Shown here: piece by piece, positions 26,207 through 35,595 of the stretch
Position numbering within the stretch: the first letter of the stretch is position 1
Layout: every line of letters begins with the position of its first letter
NCBI GenBank assembly: GCA_964551445.1
Contig: CAZKCG010000001.1
Coordinates: 1 to 64,000, forward strand
Direction: 5' to 3'
From: DAOPXV01 sp964551445
GTDB taxonomy: Bacteria; Muiribacteriota; UBA9980
Length of the DNA stretch: 64,000 nt
The notes under the pieces: generated by a model
The model's database searches: none
What the model saw: only the letters and a program-made list of their open reading frames with translations
What the model was told of the DNA's origin: nothing
Program-made: the position numbers and the translations under genes

Positions 26207-26406
26207 GAAAAACCTCCATAATAATTTAGTTCAAATTCAATGCTATATTATTCTATCACATGTTATACATTTTTTTCAATATATTTATTAAAATAAAATT
26301 AAATAGCGTCAAATTTTATTGACAATTTATTCTATTTATAGTAGAATTTCATTCTGTTTTCAACGCATTTCAGTATTAATATTAAAATTTGGGAGAATGA
26401 AAATAA

Positions 26407-28023
26407 TTGTCAGCAGATAATAATATAGGTTACATATGCACCGGTCTCCAGTGCCTTGATAAAAAGCATGATAACAAGGCTTTTGACTTTATTTACAAAG
26501 ATCTTTCAAAGCGGTCCTTTTCTTTCGGAGATCTTGATGCGGCTTCAAATAAATGCGCAAACATATTAAAAGATCTCGGAATATCAAAAGGCGACAGGGT
26601 TTTCATATGCCTTAACAAATCCCCTGAATTGTTTTTTATTTTTCTCGGCGCCCTCAAATATCAGGCGGTCGCAGGTACCCTCTTTCCTAATTTCGGCGAA
26701 GAATCCCTTCTGGACAGGCTTTTGGATTCAAAGGCTAAAGTTATTTTCACCAGCCGCCTCTTATATAAAAAATTATCTCGGATAGTAAATAAACTGCCCG
26801 ATCTTAAACATATAGTATTAATAGACTCTAACGATGAGAACGACGGCTCCACCTTAAATTATAAAAAACTTTATGAACGGGCAGGTTCCGAATTTACCGT
26901 TCTTGAAACGGCGCCGGATACGCCTTCGGTATTACATTATACTTCAGGCTCGACCGGAAAACCCAAAGGCGTCCTGCATGTCCACGGTTCCGTAAAAATG
27001 CAGAAAGATACTTTTAAACAGATCTTATGCCGGGGCGATAATGAAAGATACTGGTGCACGGCCGATCAGGGCTGGGTGACCGGAACTTCTTACGGAATAA
27101 TAGGCCCGTGGAGCTCGGGCGTGTCCCAGGTCCATTACGAGGGCGCGTTTAATCCCGAAGCGTATATGAAAATTCTATCCGGCGAAAAAGTGACTGCCTG
27201 GTACACCGCTCCGACCTTATTGAGAATGCTGATGAACCAGGAAGATGATTTTTTTAAGGCTTTCGATTTTTCGAACCTGAAACAGATATCGAGCGTCGGC
27301 GAACCGCTGAATCCCGAGATCATTAGCTGGTCTAAAAAAATATTCGGAATGGAAATTTATGATACCTGGTTTCAAACCGAGACCGGTTCCATCATGATAT
27401 CCAACCGGCCGGGGCTCAAAATTAAACCCGGTTCGATGGGTAAACCGGTTAATTCGGCGGAAGCGGTCATTTTATCTCAAAAAGACCATTCTAAATTACC
27501 GCCCGGCGAAATAGGCCATCTGTGTCTGAAAAAAGGCTGGCCGTCCATGTTTATATCATATTTAAATAACGAAGAGGCCTACGGGCGGAAATTCACCGGC
27601 GATCATTATTTTACGGGCGATCTCGCGAGCGTTGATGAAGAGGGCTATTTCTGGTTCACCGGAAGAAGCGACGACGTCATAAATACGGCCGGCCATCTTA
27701 TTTCTCCGTTCGAGATAGAAAGCGCGCTGCTGGAATTTCCGGAAGTGGCCGAATCCGCGGCGATAGCCGTCCCCGATCCTACGCTTTTTGAGACGATAGT
27801 CGTTTTCGTTAAGCTCAATTCGGAAGTTTCCGATATGGACGAATTAAAGCTTAAAATAAGACTTTATATCTCAAACCGCGTTTCCACCATCGCCACGCCC
27901 AAAGATATTATTTTTACCGATAACATACCTAAAAATAAAAGCGGAAAGATAATGCGCAGATATTTAAAGGCGAAATATCTTAACACCGATATCGGCGATA
28001 TTTCAACTCTCGAGGATTTTTGA
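26407..28023 (+). CDS. AcsA-type acyl/acetyl-CoA synthetase (adenylate-forming)
   Basis: 538 residues from a TTG start; GGGAG lies 11 bases upstream and the nearby ATG at 26397 is out of frame. Seen: P-loop HYTSGSTGKPKGVLHVHG near residue 177; YWCTADQGWVTGTSYGIIGP, which is typical of acetyl-CoA synthetases of the AcsA branch; YDTWFQTETGSIM; FTGRSDDVINTAGHLISPFE; and catalytic Lys in KNKSGKIMRRYLK near 513. The enzyme activates a short-chain acid (acetate is the best guess) as acyl-AMP. The gene is followed by an acyl carrier protein, an MBOAT and an SGNH-type protein, so it may load the carrier protein rather than CoA, as DltA does. That is inference. Confidence 0.82.
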   Translation: MSADNNIGYICTGLQCLDKKHDNKAFDFIYKDLSKRSFSFGDLDAASNKCANILKDLGISKGDRVFICLNKSPELFFIFLGALKYQAVAGTLFPNFGEESLLDRLLDSKAKVIFTSRLLYKKLSRIVNKLPDLKHIVLIDSNDENDGSTLNYKKLYERAGSEFTVLETAPDTPSVLHYTSGSTGKPKGVLHVHGSVKMQKDTFKQILCRGDNERYWCTADQGWVTGTSYGIIGPWSSGVSQVHYEGAFNPEAYMKILSGEKVTAWYTAPTLLRMLMNQEDDFFKAFDFSNLKQISSVGEPLNPEIISWSKKIFGMEIYDTWFQTETGSIMISNRPGLKIKPGSMGKPVNSAEAVILSQKDHSKLPPGEIGHLCLKKGWPSMFISYLNNEEAYGRKFTGDHYFTGDLASVDEEGYFWFTGRSDDVINTAGHLISPFEIESALLEFPEVAESAAIAVPDPTLFETIVVFVKLNSEVSDMDELKLKIRLYISNRVSTIATPKDIIFTDNIPKNKSGKIMRRYLKAKYLNTDIGDISTLEDF

Positions 28024-28040
28024 TATTAAACGGAGGTAAA

Positions 28041-28283
28041 ATGGACGCTCTCAAAGAATTAAATAAAATAATATGTGAAACTTTCGACGACGACGATATA
28101 ACCGTCTGCGACGAAACCACCGCCGATCAGGTCAACGGCTGGGATTCTCTTTCGCACGTGAACCTTATCGTAATGGTTGAAAAACGCTTCAAGATAAAGT
28201 TCGACACTAAAGAACTTCTTAAATTTAAGAATGTCGGCGATCTGAGGCGCTCCATCGAAAGTAAACTCGCGGATGTGAAATAA
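28041..28283 (+). CDS. Acyl carrier protein
   Basis: 80 residues from ATG 28041 behind GGAGG. The phosphopantetheine Ser lies in GWDSLSHVNLI near residue 36, the rest being the usual acidic four-helix carrier fold (DELxx-type helix two, FKIKFDTKELLKFKNVGDL). The Asp-Ser-Leu motif is intact. It sits 17 bases after the AcsA-type ligase and 3 bases before the MBOAT gene, so it is more likely a dedicated carrier, analogous to DltC, than the fatty-acid-synthesis ACP. No fatty-acid genes are nearby. Confidence 0.88.
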   Translation: MDALKELNKIICETFDDDDITVCDETTADQVNGWDSLSHVNLIVMVEKRFKIKFDTKELLKFKNVGDLRRSIESKLADVK

Positions 28284-28286
28284 TAA

Positions 28287-29723
28287 TTGCTTGTTTACGC
28301 TATATGTTATCTATTTTTTCTGCTCGCGGCCGCCGTCGTTTTTAACGGCGCTATAAATTCCGCGAGCGGTAAAAAGATCTTTTTAATAACCTTAAGTTAT
28401 ATCTTCTGTTTCTGGATAAATCCGTTCACTCCGTTCGTGCTTCTTTTAACGACCGCTTCGGGTTATCATTACGGTTCGGCCATCTTTAAAGCTCCGTCTG
28501 AAACTTTGAAAAAAAGAAAATTAAATATATCACTTTTTTTTAATATATCGATATTGATCGCTTTCCGCTATCTCGGCGATATATTCGATTTTTTGAATTT
28601 TATCGGTCTCAGCCGGTTCGCTTACGGGCATGAGAACATAATTTCAGCCGTCGGCGTCTCATTTTTCGTTTTCCAGAACATATCGTATATTTTAGATTGT
28701 TACCTCGAAACGGTCGAGCCCTCGAATAATTTCGCCGACTACGCGCTTTATATGGCGTTTTTTCCAAAACTCATTCAGGGCCCGATAGAACGCTTTTCAA
28801 ATTTTTCCGCTCAACTGTTATTTAACGCGCCCATCGGTTATAACGATATGCGCGAGGGCCTTTTTTTGATCATGGCCGGGATCTTAAAAAAGGTCGTTAT
28901 CGCAGATAATCTGGCTGTTTTTATAAATGGAGCAACCGGGAATATCGATCAGCAGTCAGGCTTTTTTCTTCTGCTTTCGGTCTATTGCTACTCGCTTCAG
29001 ATCTACTTTGATTTTTCCGGTTATACGGATATGGCCATAGGAAGCGCAAAACTATTAGGTATAAAACTGACCAATAATTTTAATAATCCATACCTTGCCG
29101 TATCAATTCAGGATTTCTGGAAAAGATGGCATATAAGCCTTTCGAGCTGGATACTCGATTATATTTTCAAACCCATGCAGATGGAACTTAGAGACTACGG
29201 AAACAAAGGCCTCTTCGCGAGCCTTATGACAACCTTCATCATCTGCGGTGCGTGGCACGGGCTGACGGTCAATTATATCATCTGGGGCGCCTTTCACGGC
29301 GCCGCGCTCTGCGTGTCCTATATCACTTATAAAAAATGGATAAAATTTTGTAAAAAAACGGGTATTCCCGCGAAATTAGTAACGGCAATAGATGTTTTTG
29401 TTACGTTTAACCTCGTGACTTTTTCCTGGCTCATCTTCAGTCTGAAAAATCCTTCGGACGTTTTGAAGATAATCAATAAAATTTATATCGAAATAGCGAA
29501 CCGTTCGTTCGGCATATCTTTCGCGAACTTTCCCATACCAAAAAAAGTGCTTGTGATAGCCGCCTTCTTTCTTTTATTCGAGTTTATAAGCGAAAAATAT
29601 GATGTCAAAAAGTTTTTTTTCGAACGCAATATAGCTTTGCGCTGGATCTGTTATTATTTCATAACTTTTCTCGTTTTTAACTACGGCTCCGGCAGCATTC
29701 AATTCATTTACGCGCAGTTTTAA
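28287..29723 (+). CDS. MBOAT family O-acyltransferase (AlgI/DltB-like)
   Basis: 478 residues, TTG start coupled to the ACP stop. About ten hydrophobic segments. Signatures: AFFPKLIQGPIERFSNF, QIYFDFSGYTDMAIGSAKLLGI, NNPYLAVSIQDFWKRWHISLS, and the catalytic region CGAWHGLTVNYIIWGAFHGA with His near 325 and 337. These are characteristic of the AlgI/PatA/DltB group that moves acyl groups across the membrane onto polysaccharides. With a ligase and carrier protein upstream and an SGNH protein downstream, it completes a Dlt-like acylation set. The polymer acylated is unknown; the exopolysaccharide exported by the operon at 19070-23444 is a candidate only by proximity. Confidence 0.92.
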   Translation: MLVYAICYLFFLLAAAVVFNGAINSASGKKIFLITLSYIFCFWINPFTPFVLLLTTASGYHYGSAIFKAPSETLKKRKLNISLFFNISILIAFRYLGDIFDFLNFIGLSRFAYGHENIISAVGVSFFVFQNISYILDCYLETVEPSNNFADYALYMAFFPKLIQGPIERFSNFSAQLLFNAPIGYNDMREGLFLIMAGILKKVVIADNLAVFINGATGNIDQQSGFFLLLSVYCYSLQIYFDFSGYTDMAIGSAKLLGIKLTNNFNNPYLAVSIQDFWKRWHISLSSWILDYIFKPMQMELRDYGNKGLFASLMTTFIICGAWHGLTVNYIIWGAFHGAALCVSYITYKKWIKFCKKTGIPAKLVTAIDVFVTFNLVTFSWLIFSLKNPSDVLKIINKIYIEIANRSFGISFANFPIPKKVLVIAAFFLLFEFISEKYDVKKFFFERNIALRWICYYFITFLVFNYGSGSIQFIYAQF

Positions 29724-29732
29724 GGAAGATAT

Positions 29733-30665
29733 ATGCAAAAATTCTTATATAAGTTATTATTTTTCACTTTGACCATAGCCGCCGCTTTATATTTCATGGA
29801 ATATAACGTCGCCGATTTTCCGAACGGCTATATCTGCAACAGGCTGGCCCTTGAAAAGAACTTCGACACGCACGAAGTGTTAATACTCGGCAACTCTCAC
29901 GCCGCAGCCGGAGCCGACCCCGCTTATTTCGACCGTCCGGGGATCAATCTCGCCTACGGCAGCCAGTGTTTTTACTATGACCACGCCCTTACCGAACGCT
30001 ATATAAAACGCCTCCCGAAACTTAAGGCGGCGCTCATCGGCGTCTCTTATTTTTCAATGGAATACAGCATTTTCGAAAGCCCCGAGGCCTGGCGCAAGCA
30101 TTTCTACGAACGCTTCTGGGAAATTTTACCGCCCGAAAAATACCGCGACCAGGACTTCAGAAGATACAGCCTCGCTTCACTTTACGGATATGACGAAAGC
30201 GCGCGCCACATTTATAAAAAAATCTTTACTGAAGCTAAACCGCTGCCGCAGGCCGGTAATTCGCAGGATAAGGTCAATATGACCGTCGACTTGAGCGATG
30301 AAGGTGGAAAAAAAAGGGTCGCCGGGCACCGCGCGATGTGCAGCCAAAAGAACCTCGCGGGCAATCTCGAACTCTTGAATAAACTGATCGAACTTCTGAA
30401 AAAGAACGGCGTCGTCCCGGTCATCGTGACCTTCCCGGTCCATTCGAGCTATTCAAAACATATCGACGCCCGAAAATACGAGTCCATGCAGAAAAATATA
30501 AAAGAACTCTGCGGCCGGCACAACATAGATTATTTCAACTACATGTACGATAAACGCCTTGAAAATGATGATTTTTATAACTTTGACCACTTAAATCCCG
30601 CCGGATGCAAAAAGTTCAGCCAAATTTTAAACGAAGAGATCCTAAAAATTAAAATAAAACCTTGA
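29733..30665 (+). CDS. SGNH-type acyl-transfer partner protein (DltD/AlgJ-like)
   Basis: 310 residues. N-terminal membrane anchor at about 7-22 (KLLFFTLTIAAALYFMEY), remainder outside. The nucleophile Ser lies in VLILGNSHAAAGADP near residue 54, a GxSxA-type block I, and the C-terminal block reads YNFDHLNPAG near 282-291. In many relatives the pair is D-x-x-H; here the position three before His is Asn and Asp sits next to His, so the triad may be altered. Nine bases after the MBOAT gene. SGNH partners (DltD, AlgX/AlgJ, PatB) complete acyl transfer in the periplasm. The family is recognised from motif and context rather than overall similarity. Confidence 0.72.
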   Translation: MQKFLYKLLFFTLTIAAALYFMEYNVADFPNGYICNRLALEKNFDTHEVLILGNSHAAAGADPAYFDRPGINLAYGSQCFYYDHALTERYIKRLPKLKAALIGVSYFSMEYSIFESPEAWRKHFYERFWEILPPEKYRDQDFRRYSLASLYGYDESARHIYKKIFTEAKPLPQAGNSQDKVNMTVDLSDEGGKKRVAGHRAMCSQKNLAGNLELLNKLIELLKKNGVVPVIVTFPVHSSYSKHIDARKYESMQKNIKELCGRHNIDYFNYMYDKRLENDDFYNFDHLNPAGCKKFSQILNEEILKIKIKP

Positions 30666-30690
30666 AAAAAAGCCGTCAATGTTGTAAAAT
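30662..30690 (+). promoter_or_regulatory. Sigma70 promoter of the polyprenyl synthase gene
   Basis: TTGAAA at 30662-30667, 17-base spacer, TAAAAT at 30685-30690. It overlaps the end of the SGNH gene, so the polyprenyl synthase has its own start of transcription. Confidence 0.6.
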
Positions 30691-30743
30691 ATTTCAAAAA
30701 TAAGCCGCGTATTCGCCGTTATTTTTTATTTATTATCAGCGGG

Positions 30744-31736
30744 GTGGAAAAGATCGATCTTCTGGAAATAATCAAGCCCGTGGCGCGTGAGCTCGAAAAG
30801 GTCGAACTCTGCCTGAAACGGTCGGTTGATTCTAAACACGATATTATCAGCGAGATAGGCTCTTATCTTTTCGAAGGCAAGGGAAAGCGGCTTCGTCCCG
30901 CGCTCGTTCTGTTATCGGCGTCCGTTTTTAAAAAGGCGACGCTAAAGGCCGTCAATGTGGCCGCAAGCGTTGAATTTATTCACACCGCCACGCTCATCCA
31001 CGACGACATCATTGATAACGCCGCCACAAGAAGAGGAAAACCGTCGCTCAACGATAAATACGGAAATACCGTGTCGGTGCTTTTCGGCGATTTTTTATAT
31101 TGCGAGGCTTTCAAACAGGTCTCCAGATATGAGGATTCTTTCATCGGAAACGGCCTCTTAGACGCAGCGCAGCGCATGTGCGAAGGCGAGATCCACCAGA
31201 ATCTGAACAACTTTGATCCCGAAATAACGAAAGAAAATTATATAAGCGTCATTGAAAACAAGACCGCTCAGTTTCTCGCAAAATGCTCTGAACTCGGGGC
31301 TTATTGCGCTGGCGCCAAATCAGGCCAGATCGCGGCTATGAAGAAATACGGTCTTTACATGGGCACAGCCTTTCAGATCGCCGACGACGTATTCGACCTC
31401 GCCGCGGACGATAAAACGATCGGAAAACCTTCCGGAAAAGATCTCGTCGAAGGCAAAGTGACGCTTCCGGTTCTTATCACGCTTCAAAAAATATCGAAGA
31501 AGAAAGCGGAAGAATTCAAAAAGATCATCTCTTCAAAAACCCGCATCAGCGAAGATTTCATCAAAGAGATCAAAAGAACGGCGGCTGAATGCGGCGCTAT
31601 TTCAGATTCACTCAAAACGGCCGGCGAATTCGTCTCAAAAGCGAAAGAAGCCTTAAGCTGCGTAAAGATCGCCGATAACAAGGCGCTGCAAAGCCTTTCA
31701 GCCCTTTCTGAATTCGTCATAAACCGCAAAAATTAA
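30744..31736 (+). CDS. Polyprenyl diphosphate synthase (IspB-like)
   Basis: 330 residues, GTG start. It condenses isopentenyl diphosphate with allylic diphosphates to make long all-trans prenyl chains, mostly for quinone side chains. Seen: first Asp-rich motif TLIHDDIIDNAATRRGKPS near residue 85, NTVSVLFGDFLYCEAF, and second motif FQIADDVFDLAADDKTIGK near 210-228 followed by KDLVEGKVTLPVL. Length and the small residues before the first motif fit octaprenyl or related synthases (IspB, HepT). Chain length cannot be read. No quinone biosynthesis genes are adjacent. Confidence 0.9.
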   Translation: MEKIDLLEIIKPVARELEKVELCLKRSVDSKHDIISEIGSYLFEGKGKRLRPALVLLSASVFKKATLKAVNVAASVEFIHTATLIHDDIIDNAATRRGKPSLNDKYGNTVSVLFGDFLYCEAFKQVSRYEDSFIGNGLLDAAQRMCEGEIHQNLNNFDPEITKENYISVIENKTAQFLAKCSELGAYCAGAKSGQIAAMKKYGLYMGTAFQIADDVFDLAADDKTIGKPSGKDLVEGKVTLPVLITLQKISKKKAEEFKKIISSKTRISEDFIKEIKRTAAECGAISDSLKTAGEFVSKAKEALSCVKIADNKALQSLSALSEFVINRKN

Positions 31737-31865
31737 AAATTTCGCCGTTTTCTTGCAATAAAAGAAACCTTATGGTAAAAATTATAGTATAATTATTAAA
31801 ATACAATAAAATTTTCATTTGAAACAATTTTTTTAATAAATTTGAGAAAGACGCGGGTGATCGAA

Positions 31866-33551
31866 ATGAGTAGAAAGAATTTAGTGACATCCTTGTCCGT
31901 AACCGCTTTTGCGGCTTTATCGCTCGTCATTTGTAATTTTTCATATTCTTTTGGCGAAGGCATCAGTGAAGTTAATCAATCGCTTAATACAAGCGACATC
32001 CAGAAGGACACGGTTGGCAGAGAGGGGACCGTCGACGTCTCATCTGACTCATACCTTAACGTGCGGACCGGCCCGGGAACGAATTTTGAAATTATAGGAA
32101 AACTCAATACCGGGGCGAAAATAACGCCGCTCGAAGAAAAGCTCGGCTGGTATAAAATAAACTTCGAAGGCCGCGAGGCATGGGTCAACGGCTATTACGT
32201 CGCCGGTTTATCCAATATCGCTACGCCGAACGTCTATGGAGAGGTCGTCGTTCCCGCTAACGAAAATCTGAGCATGAGGGTCGGCGCAGGATACGATAAT
32301 CCTATCGAAGGCGCTCTTTCGCCGGGATCCCGCGTAAAGGTCCTCGATAAACAGGACGGCTGGTACAAGGTTGAAGTTATAGGTTACAAACGCCCGCTTT
32401 GGGTCAACGGAGCTTTTTTAAAACTCATAGACTCGCCTCTTGAAGATCCGCCCGCGGTGAGCGAAGAACCCGCTTACGTTAATATTGGGCCTAATTACCA
32501 TTTGAATTTAAGAAGCGGCCCCGCTACCGATAAACCTATATTAATGGAATTATCGGACCGCGCGCAGGTCAAAATAGTCGGCGTTTCAGGATGCTGGTAT
32601 AAAATAAAAGCCGCCGACGGAACTATCGGCTACTGCCACTCGAGCTTCATTACTAAAGGCACGCCTCTTGCGGTCCAGCCGACCGGCACGCTGCCTTCTT
32701 CAACTACTCCAGGCACTACAACAACGACGACCTCGCCCACCGGCGAGCGCAATATTCTTGAAACATTTGAACTTCCCGCCGACGCGGGCGGCGTTACGCC
32801 TGAGATCGCCTCAAAAATATTATCGGGTCTCGGTTATGATCGTTTTACGGATTACGGCAGAGCGCTTTCCATATTTCAGTCGGCTAATTTCGGAAACTGG
32901 AATGCCGGGAAGAAATTCACGCGCGGCGAACTTGACGCGTCCACGAAAGCGAGCCTTCTGCAGCAGGCTAAATGGTATAAAGAGGCCCTCGCGAAATATC
33001 CTCAGGGCGTAATTTCAAAAGATGACGCGGCTTTTAATAACTGGGTCTCGGCCGCGGCGCCTGAAATAAAAAATATTCCAGCCGGCCTTACCGACGCTTC
33101 GGGTAAAGCGCTTTCACAGGAAACTCTCGTTCACGGAATTTTAAAACAGGAATCCGGAAAATATCACTGGAAAAACAGGAAGGTCATAATGTCGCCGGTC
33201 GGCGCGGTAGGCTTCATGCAGATAATGCCGTTCAACTGCGGCTGGGCCGGAAACATCTACGACCCCGAACAAAACCTTAAAGCCGGCGTCCACTATATTA
33301 ACGAAATGCTCGCCAAATCGAACGCCGAATGGAAGACCTTCAGCGATACGCCATCGGACCTTCTGGCCAAGGCGCTCGCCGCTTATAACGGCGGCCCGGG
33401 ACGCGCCGCTTTTAAATCCAGCAGCTGGAACGAGATAGTCCGCACGAATGCGATCCCGAGAGAATCGATAGGTTACGCTATAAAGATAAGAAAATCAATG
33501 GGTGTGGCCATTTCGACGGAAGAAGAAAATTGGCTTGCGGGCAGGCTTTAA
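31866..33551 (+). CDS. Secreted lytic transglycosylase with three SH3b domains
   Basis: 561 residues from ATG 31866, which has GGGTG upstream and begins a signal peptide (SVTAFAALSLVICNFSYSFG). Earlier in-frame TTG 31842 and GTG 31857 are less likely. Three bacterial SH3 domains follow: SDSYLNVRTGPGTNFEIIG near 55, ENLSMRVGAGYDNPIEG near 130, and NYHLNLRSGPATDKPILM near 215. A Thr/Pro/Ser linker near 285 leads to a helical region and an SLT domain: catalytic Glu in HGILKQESGKYHW, then SPVGAVGFMQIMPFNCGW, NLKAGVHYINEML and ALAAYNGGPGRAAF. It cleaves peptidoglycan glycan strands; the SH3 domains would bind the wall peptide. Confidence 0.9.
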   Translation: MSRKNLVTSLSVTAFAALSLVICNFSYSFGEGISEVNQSLNTSDIQKDTVGREGTVDVSSDSYLNVRTGPGTNFEIIGKLNTGAKITPLEEKLGWYKINFEGREAWVNGYYVAGLSNIATPNVYGEVVVPANENLSMRVGAGYDNPIEGALSPGSRVKVLDKQDGWYKVEVIGYKRPLWVNGAFLKLIDSPLEDPPAVSEEPAYVNIGPNYHLNLRSGPATDKPILMELSDRAQVKIVGVSGCWYKIKAADGTIGYCHSSFITKGTPLAVQPTGTLPSSTTPGTTTTTTSPTGERNILETFELPADAGGVTPEIASKILSGLGYDRFTDYGRALSIFQSANFGNWNAGKKFTRGELDASTKASLLQQAKWYKEALAKYPQGVISKDDAAFNNWVSAAAPEIKNIPAGLTDASGKALSQETLVHGILKQESGKYHWKNRKVIMSPVGAVGFMQIMPFNCGWAGNIYDPEQNLKAGVHYINEMLAKSNAEWKTFSDTPSDLLAKALAAYNGGPGRAAFKSSSWNEIVRTNAIPRESIGYAIKIRKSMGVAISTEEENWLAGRL

Positions 33552-33589
33552 TTTTTTAATGAAAATTAAGATCAAGGAGATTAAAATAG

Positions 33590-34408
33590 ATGTTTCGGTT
33601 GAAAAAAATGTTGTCAGCGGCTTTAACGGCTGCGGCCGCCGCTTCGCTTATAGCGTCCGGCGCTTACGCCAAAACCTTTGATGAAAAAATATGTGAAAAA
33701 TTAAAACCGGGCGAAAAGGCCGGGATCGTAAAATGCGGCGATATTTTTGGAAACGCTTCCGGCTCGGCCGTTTTTTCGGTTGAAAGATATCCAAACAAAA
33801 ACGAGGCGCCGGTTTCAAGCCTTATGATATCTAAAGGCGAAGAAATTTTTACGGCCGCTCCATACTCGGTCTATATCGAAGCGCTTGAATTATGCGACCT
33901 CGACGGCGACGGCCGCGAAGATATAGTTTATACGAGGCGCGGCGGCGTTCATAATATCCTTGAAATAAGAGCTCTCAAACACGCCGGTTTTGAAAAAAAC
34001 GGCGCGCCGAATTTTACAGAGATGTTTAAAAGCGAAGGCCTTGATAACGGAAAATTCGACATAGTTAAGAGCGAGGACAAAAAAACGCTTCCGATGATCG
34101 TCGCGGGCGGGTTCGTCAACGCTCCCGGTTCAAGCGAACCGCATCTTGAATACAGCCGCATGTATAAATTCACCGGCGATAAGAATAATCGCCTGCAAAA
34201 AGTGAAAAGCGTGACCTCCACTCCGTCCAGTATTTCCCAGGAATACGAATACGCTTATCTTCTCATGGCCGAAAACAATAAAACCGAAGGGCTCAAGCGC
34301 ATTAAACGGCTCGCCGAAAGCCTTAAAAACACCAAATCACAGGGCAATCTCGTGATATTGAAAGAATGCGCTGAAATAATCGCGAATCATGAAAAAGCTG
34401 TAAAATAA
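33590..34408 (+). CDS. Secreted protein with an FG-GAP-like calcium motif
   Basis: 272 residues. A clear signal peptide (SAALTAAAAASLIASGAYAK, cleavage after AYA near residue 26). Near residue 103 the stretch LCDLDGDGREDIVYTRRGG matches the D-x-D-G-D-G-x-x-D calcium loop of FG-GAP/VCBS repeats. The rest is beta-rich, with a helical C-terminal tail (GLKRIKRLAESLKN). Such proteins are usually outside the cell and may bind ions or partners. It is 38 bases after the lytic transglycosylase gene and shares its transcript. No precise family assigned. Confidence 0.65.
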   Translation: MFRLKKMLSAALTAAAAASLIASGAYAKTFDEKICEKLKPGEKAGIVKCGDIFGNASGSAVFSVERYPNKNEAPVSSLMISKGEEIFTAAPYSVYIEALELCDLDGDGREDIVYTRRGGVHNILEIRALKHAGFEKNGAPNFTEMFKSEGLDNGKFDIVKSEDKKTLPMIVAGGFVNAPGSSEPHLEYSRMYKFTGDKNNRLQKVKSVTSTPSSISQEYEYAYLLMAENNKTEGLKRIKRLAESLKNTKSQGNLVILKECAEIIANHEKAVK

Positions 34409-34433
34409 TTAGCTTTTATTAATTTTATAAATA

Positions 34434-34473
34434 AAAAAAGAGCTGTTCAGAAAAATTGAAGCAGCTCTTTTTT
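34434..34473. terminator. Bidirectional hairpin terminator
   Basis: AAAGAGCTG and CAGCTCTTT form a 9-bp stem around a 16-base loop, with A-run before and T-run after, so it works on both strands. It separates the FG-GAP gene (plus) and the propeller-like gene (minus). Confidence 0.82.
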
Positions 34474-34492
34474 ATTTGTTATGATCTTTAAA

Positions 34493-35527
34493 CTATTTAT
34501 CTAATTTAAGTTCCTTGATGGTATATGCGCCTTTCGGGGCGGTCTCCGCGTTGTAATCCTGATAGTAGAGCTTGTCTTCGGATCTGTCGAAGAAGAATTG
34601 AGAGCCGAGAGCCGTGGTTACGGGTATGTTTTCTGAAGCGATAGTTTTTCCTGCCGCGGATATTTTAGTCACCGTAAAAAAGCCCATCGGAGCTTTTTCT
34701 CCATCTTTTTTCATGAGCTTTTCCTGGATCGAATCGTCGAAAAAAGCCGTGATAAAATTGCCTTTCGCGTCAACCGCGAGAAGTTTCGCGATACGCAATG
34801 CCGGCTGGGTTATCTCAGAGACCTTTTCAGATTTATTAGATGCGACATCGGTTTTCATAAACGATATCTTTCCGTCTTTGCTTTTTTCGATGTAGTATAT
34901 TGCGCCTGAGGAAAAGTATATGCCGTTAAGCTGAGACGGGAGTTCAAGAACGGCCTTTCCGGTTTTGTCGAATATGTGTACCTTATTTGCGGCCCAGTCG
35001 CATACGGCGATCGATCCGTCGGTATCGTAAGATGTTTCTTCGGCCTGGCCGAGGCTTGATTTATCCGCGCCTCCGATGGTTTTAAAAAGTTTTCCGCCGG
35101 ATATTATATAAATTTTGCCGTTGACGCGGTCGGAGATCGCGAATTCGACATCGCCTTTTTCGGTGGTTCTGGTTGAAACGCTGGCGAGGCCGGTTTCGGT
35201 TAACTTTAAATCTTTTTTAACCATTTCCGCGATGTTGAGACTGCTTATAAGTTTTCCTTTTTCGTCAAACTGCTTCAGTGAATGATTGAAAGTGTCCAGA
35301 ACCGAAACCGTCTTTCCTTTGATTATGCAAAAAGCGGAAGGCCCGGCCGGATATGGCTCCTCGAAGTTTTTGACCGATGAATTATAATATCCCAGTTTTT
35401 CCTTGCCGTCTCCGAATTCCAATGAAAACGCTTTTGTATCAAATGCCGCCGCCGTGTTAAAAGCGCCTGAGACAAGTAATGATATCATCAGAAGCGCCGG
35501 TTTGCCATACTTAGAAAAATTGATCAT
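34493..35527 (-). CDS. Secreted beta-propeller-like (NHL-type) protein
   Basis: 344 residues with signal peptide (PALLMISLLVSGAFNTAAAF). The body shows repeated beta units of about 40-45 residues, each with a V/I-x-V-x-D-x-x-N/A pattern: VSVLDTFNHSLKQFDEKGKL, IAVCDWAANKVHIFDKTGKA and FAISDRVNGKIYIISGG. This looks like a six-bladed NHL/SMP-30-type propeller, a protein-interaction or ligand-binding scaffold. No catalytic residues are evident. It faces the FG-GAP gene and lies 69 bases downstream of the NlpC-like gene on the same strand, so the two may be co-transcribed. Function unknown. Confidence 0.6.
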   Translation of the reverse strand: MINFSKYGKPALLMISLLVSGAFNTAAAFDTKAFSLEFGDGKEKLGYYNSSVKNFEEPYPAGPSAFCIIKGKTVSVLDTFNHSLKQFDEKGKLISSLNIAEMVKKDLKLTETGLASVSTRTTEKGDVEFAISDRVNGKIYIISGGKLFKTIGGADKSSLGQAEETSYDTDGSIAVCDWAANKVHIFDKTGKAVLELPSQLNGIYFSSGAIYYIEKSKDGKISFMKTDVASNKSEKVSEITQPALRIAKLLAVDAKGNFITAFFDDSIQEKLMKKDGEKAPMGFFTVTKISAAGKTIASENIPVTTALGSQFFFDRSEDKLYYQDYNAETAPKGAYTIKELKLDK

Positions 35528-35595
35528 TTTATGCGTATCTCCATTTCTTGTTTGATTATTGTATTAAAACAAATTGAGCCTTGAGCCTTGAGTTT

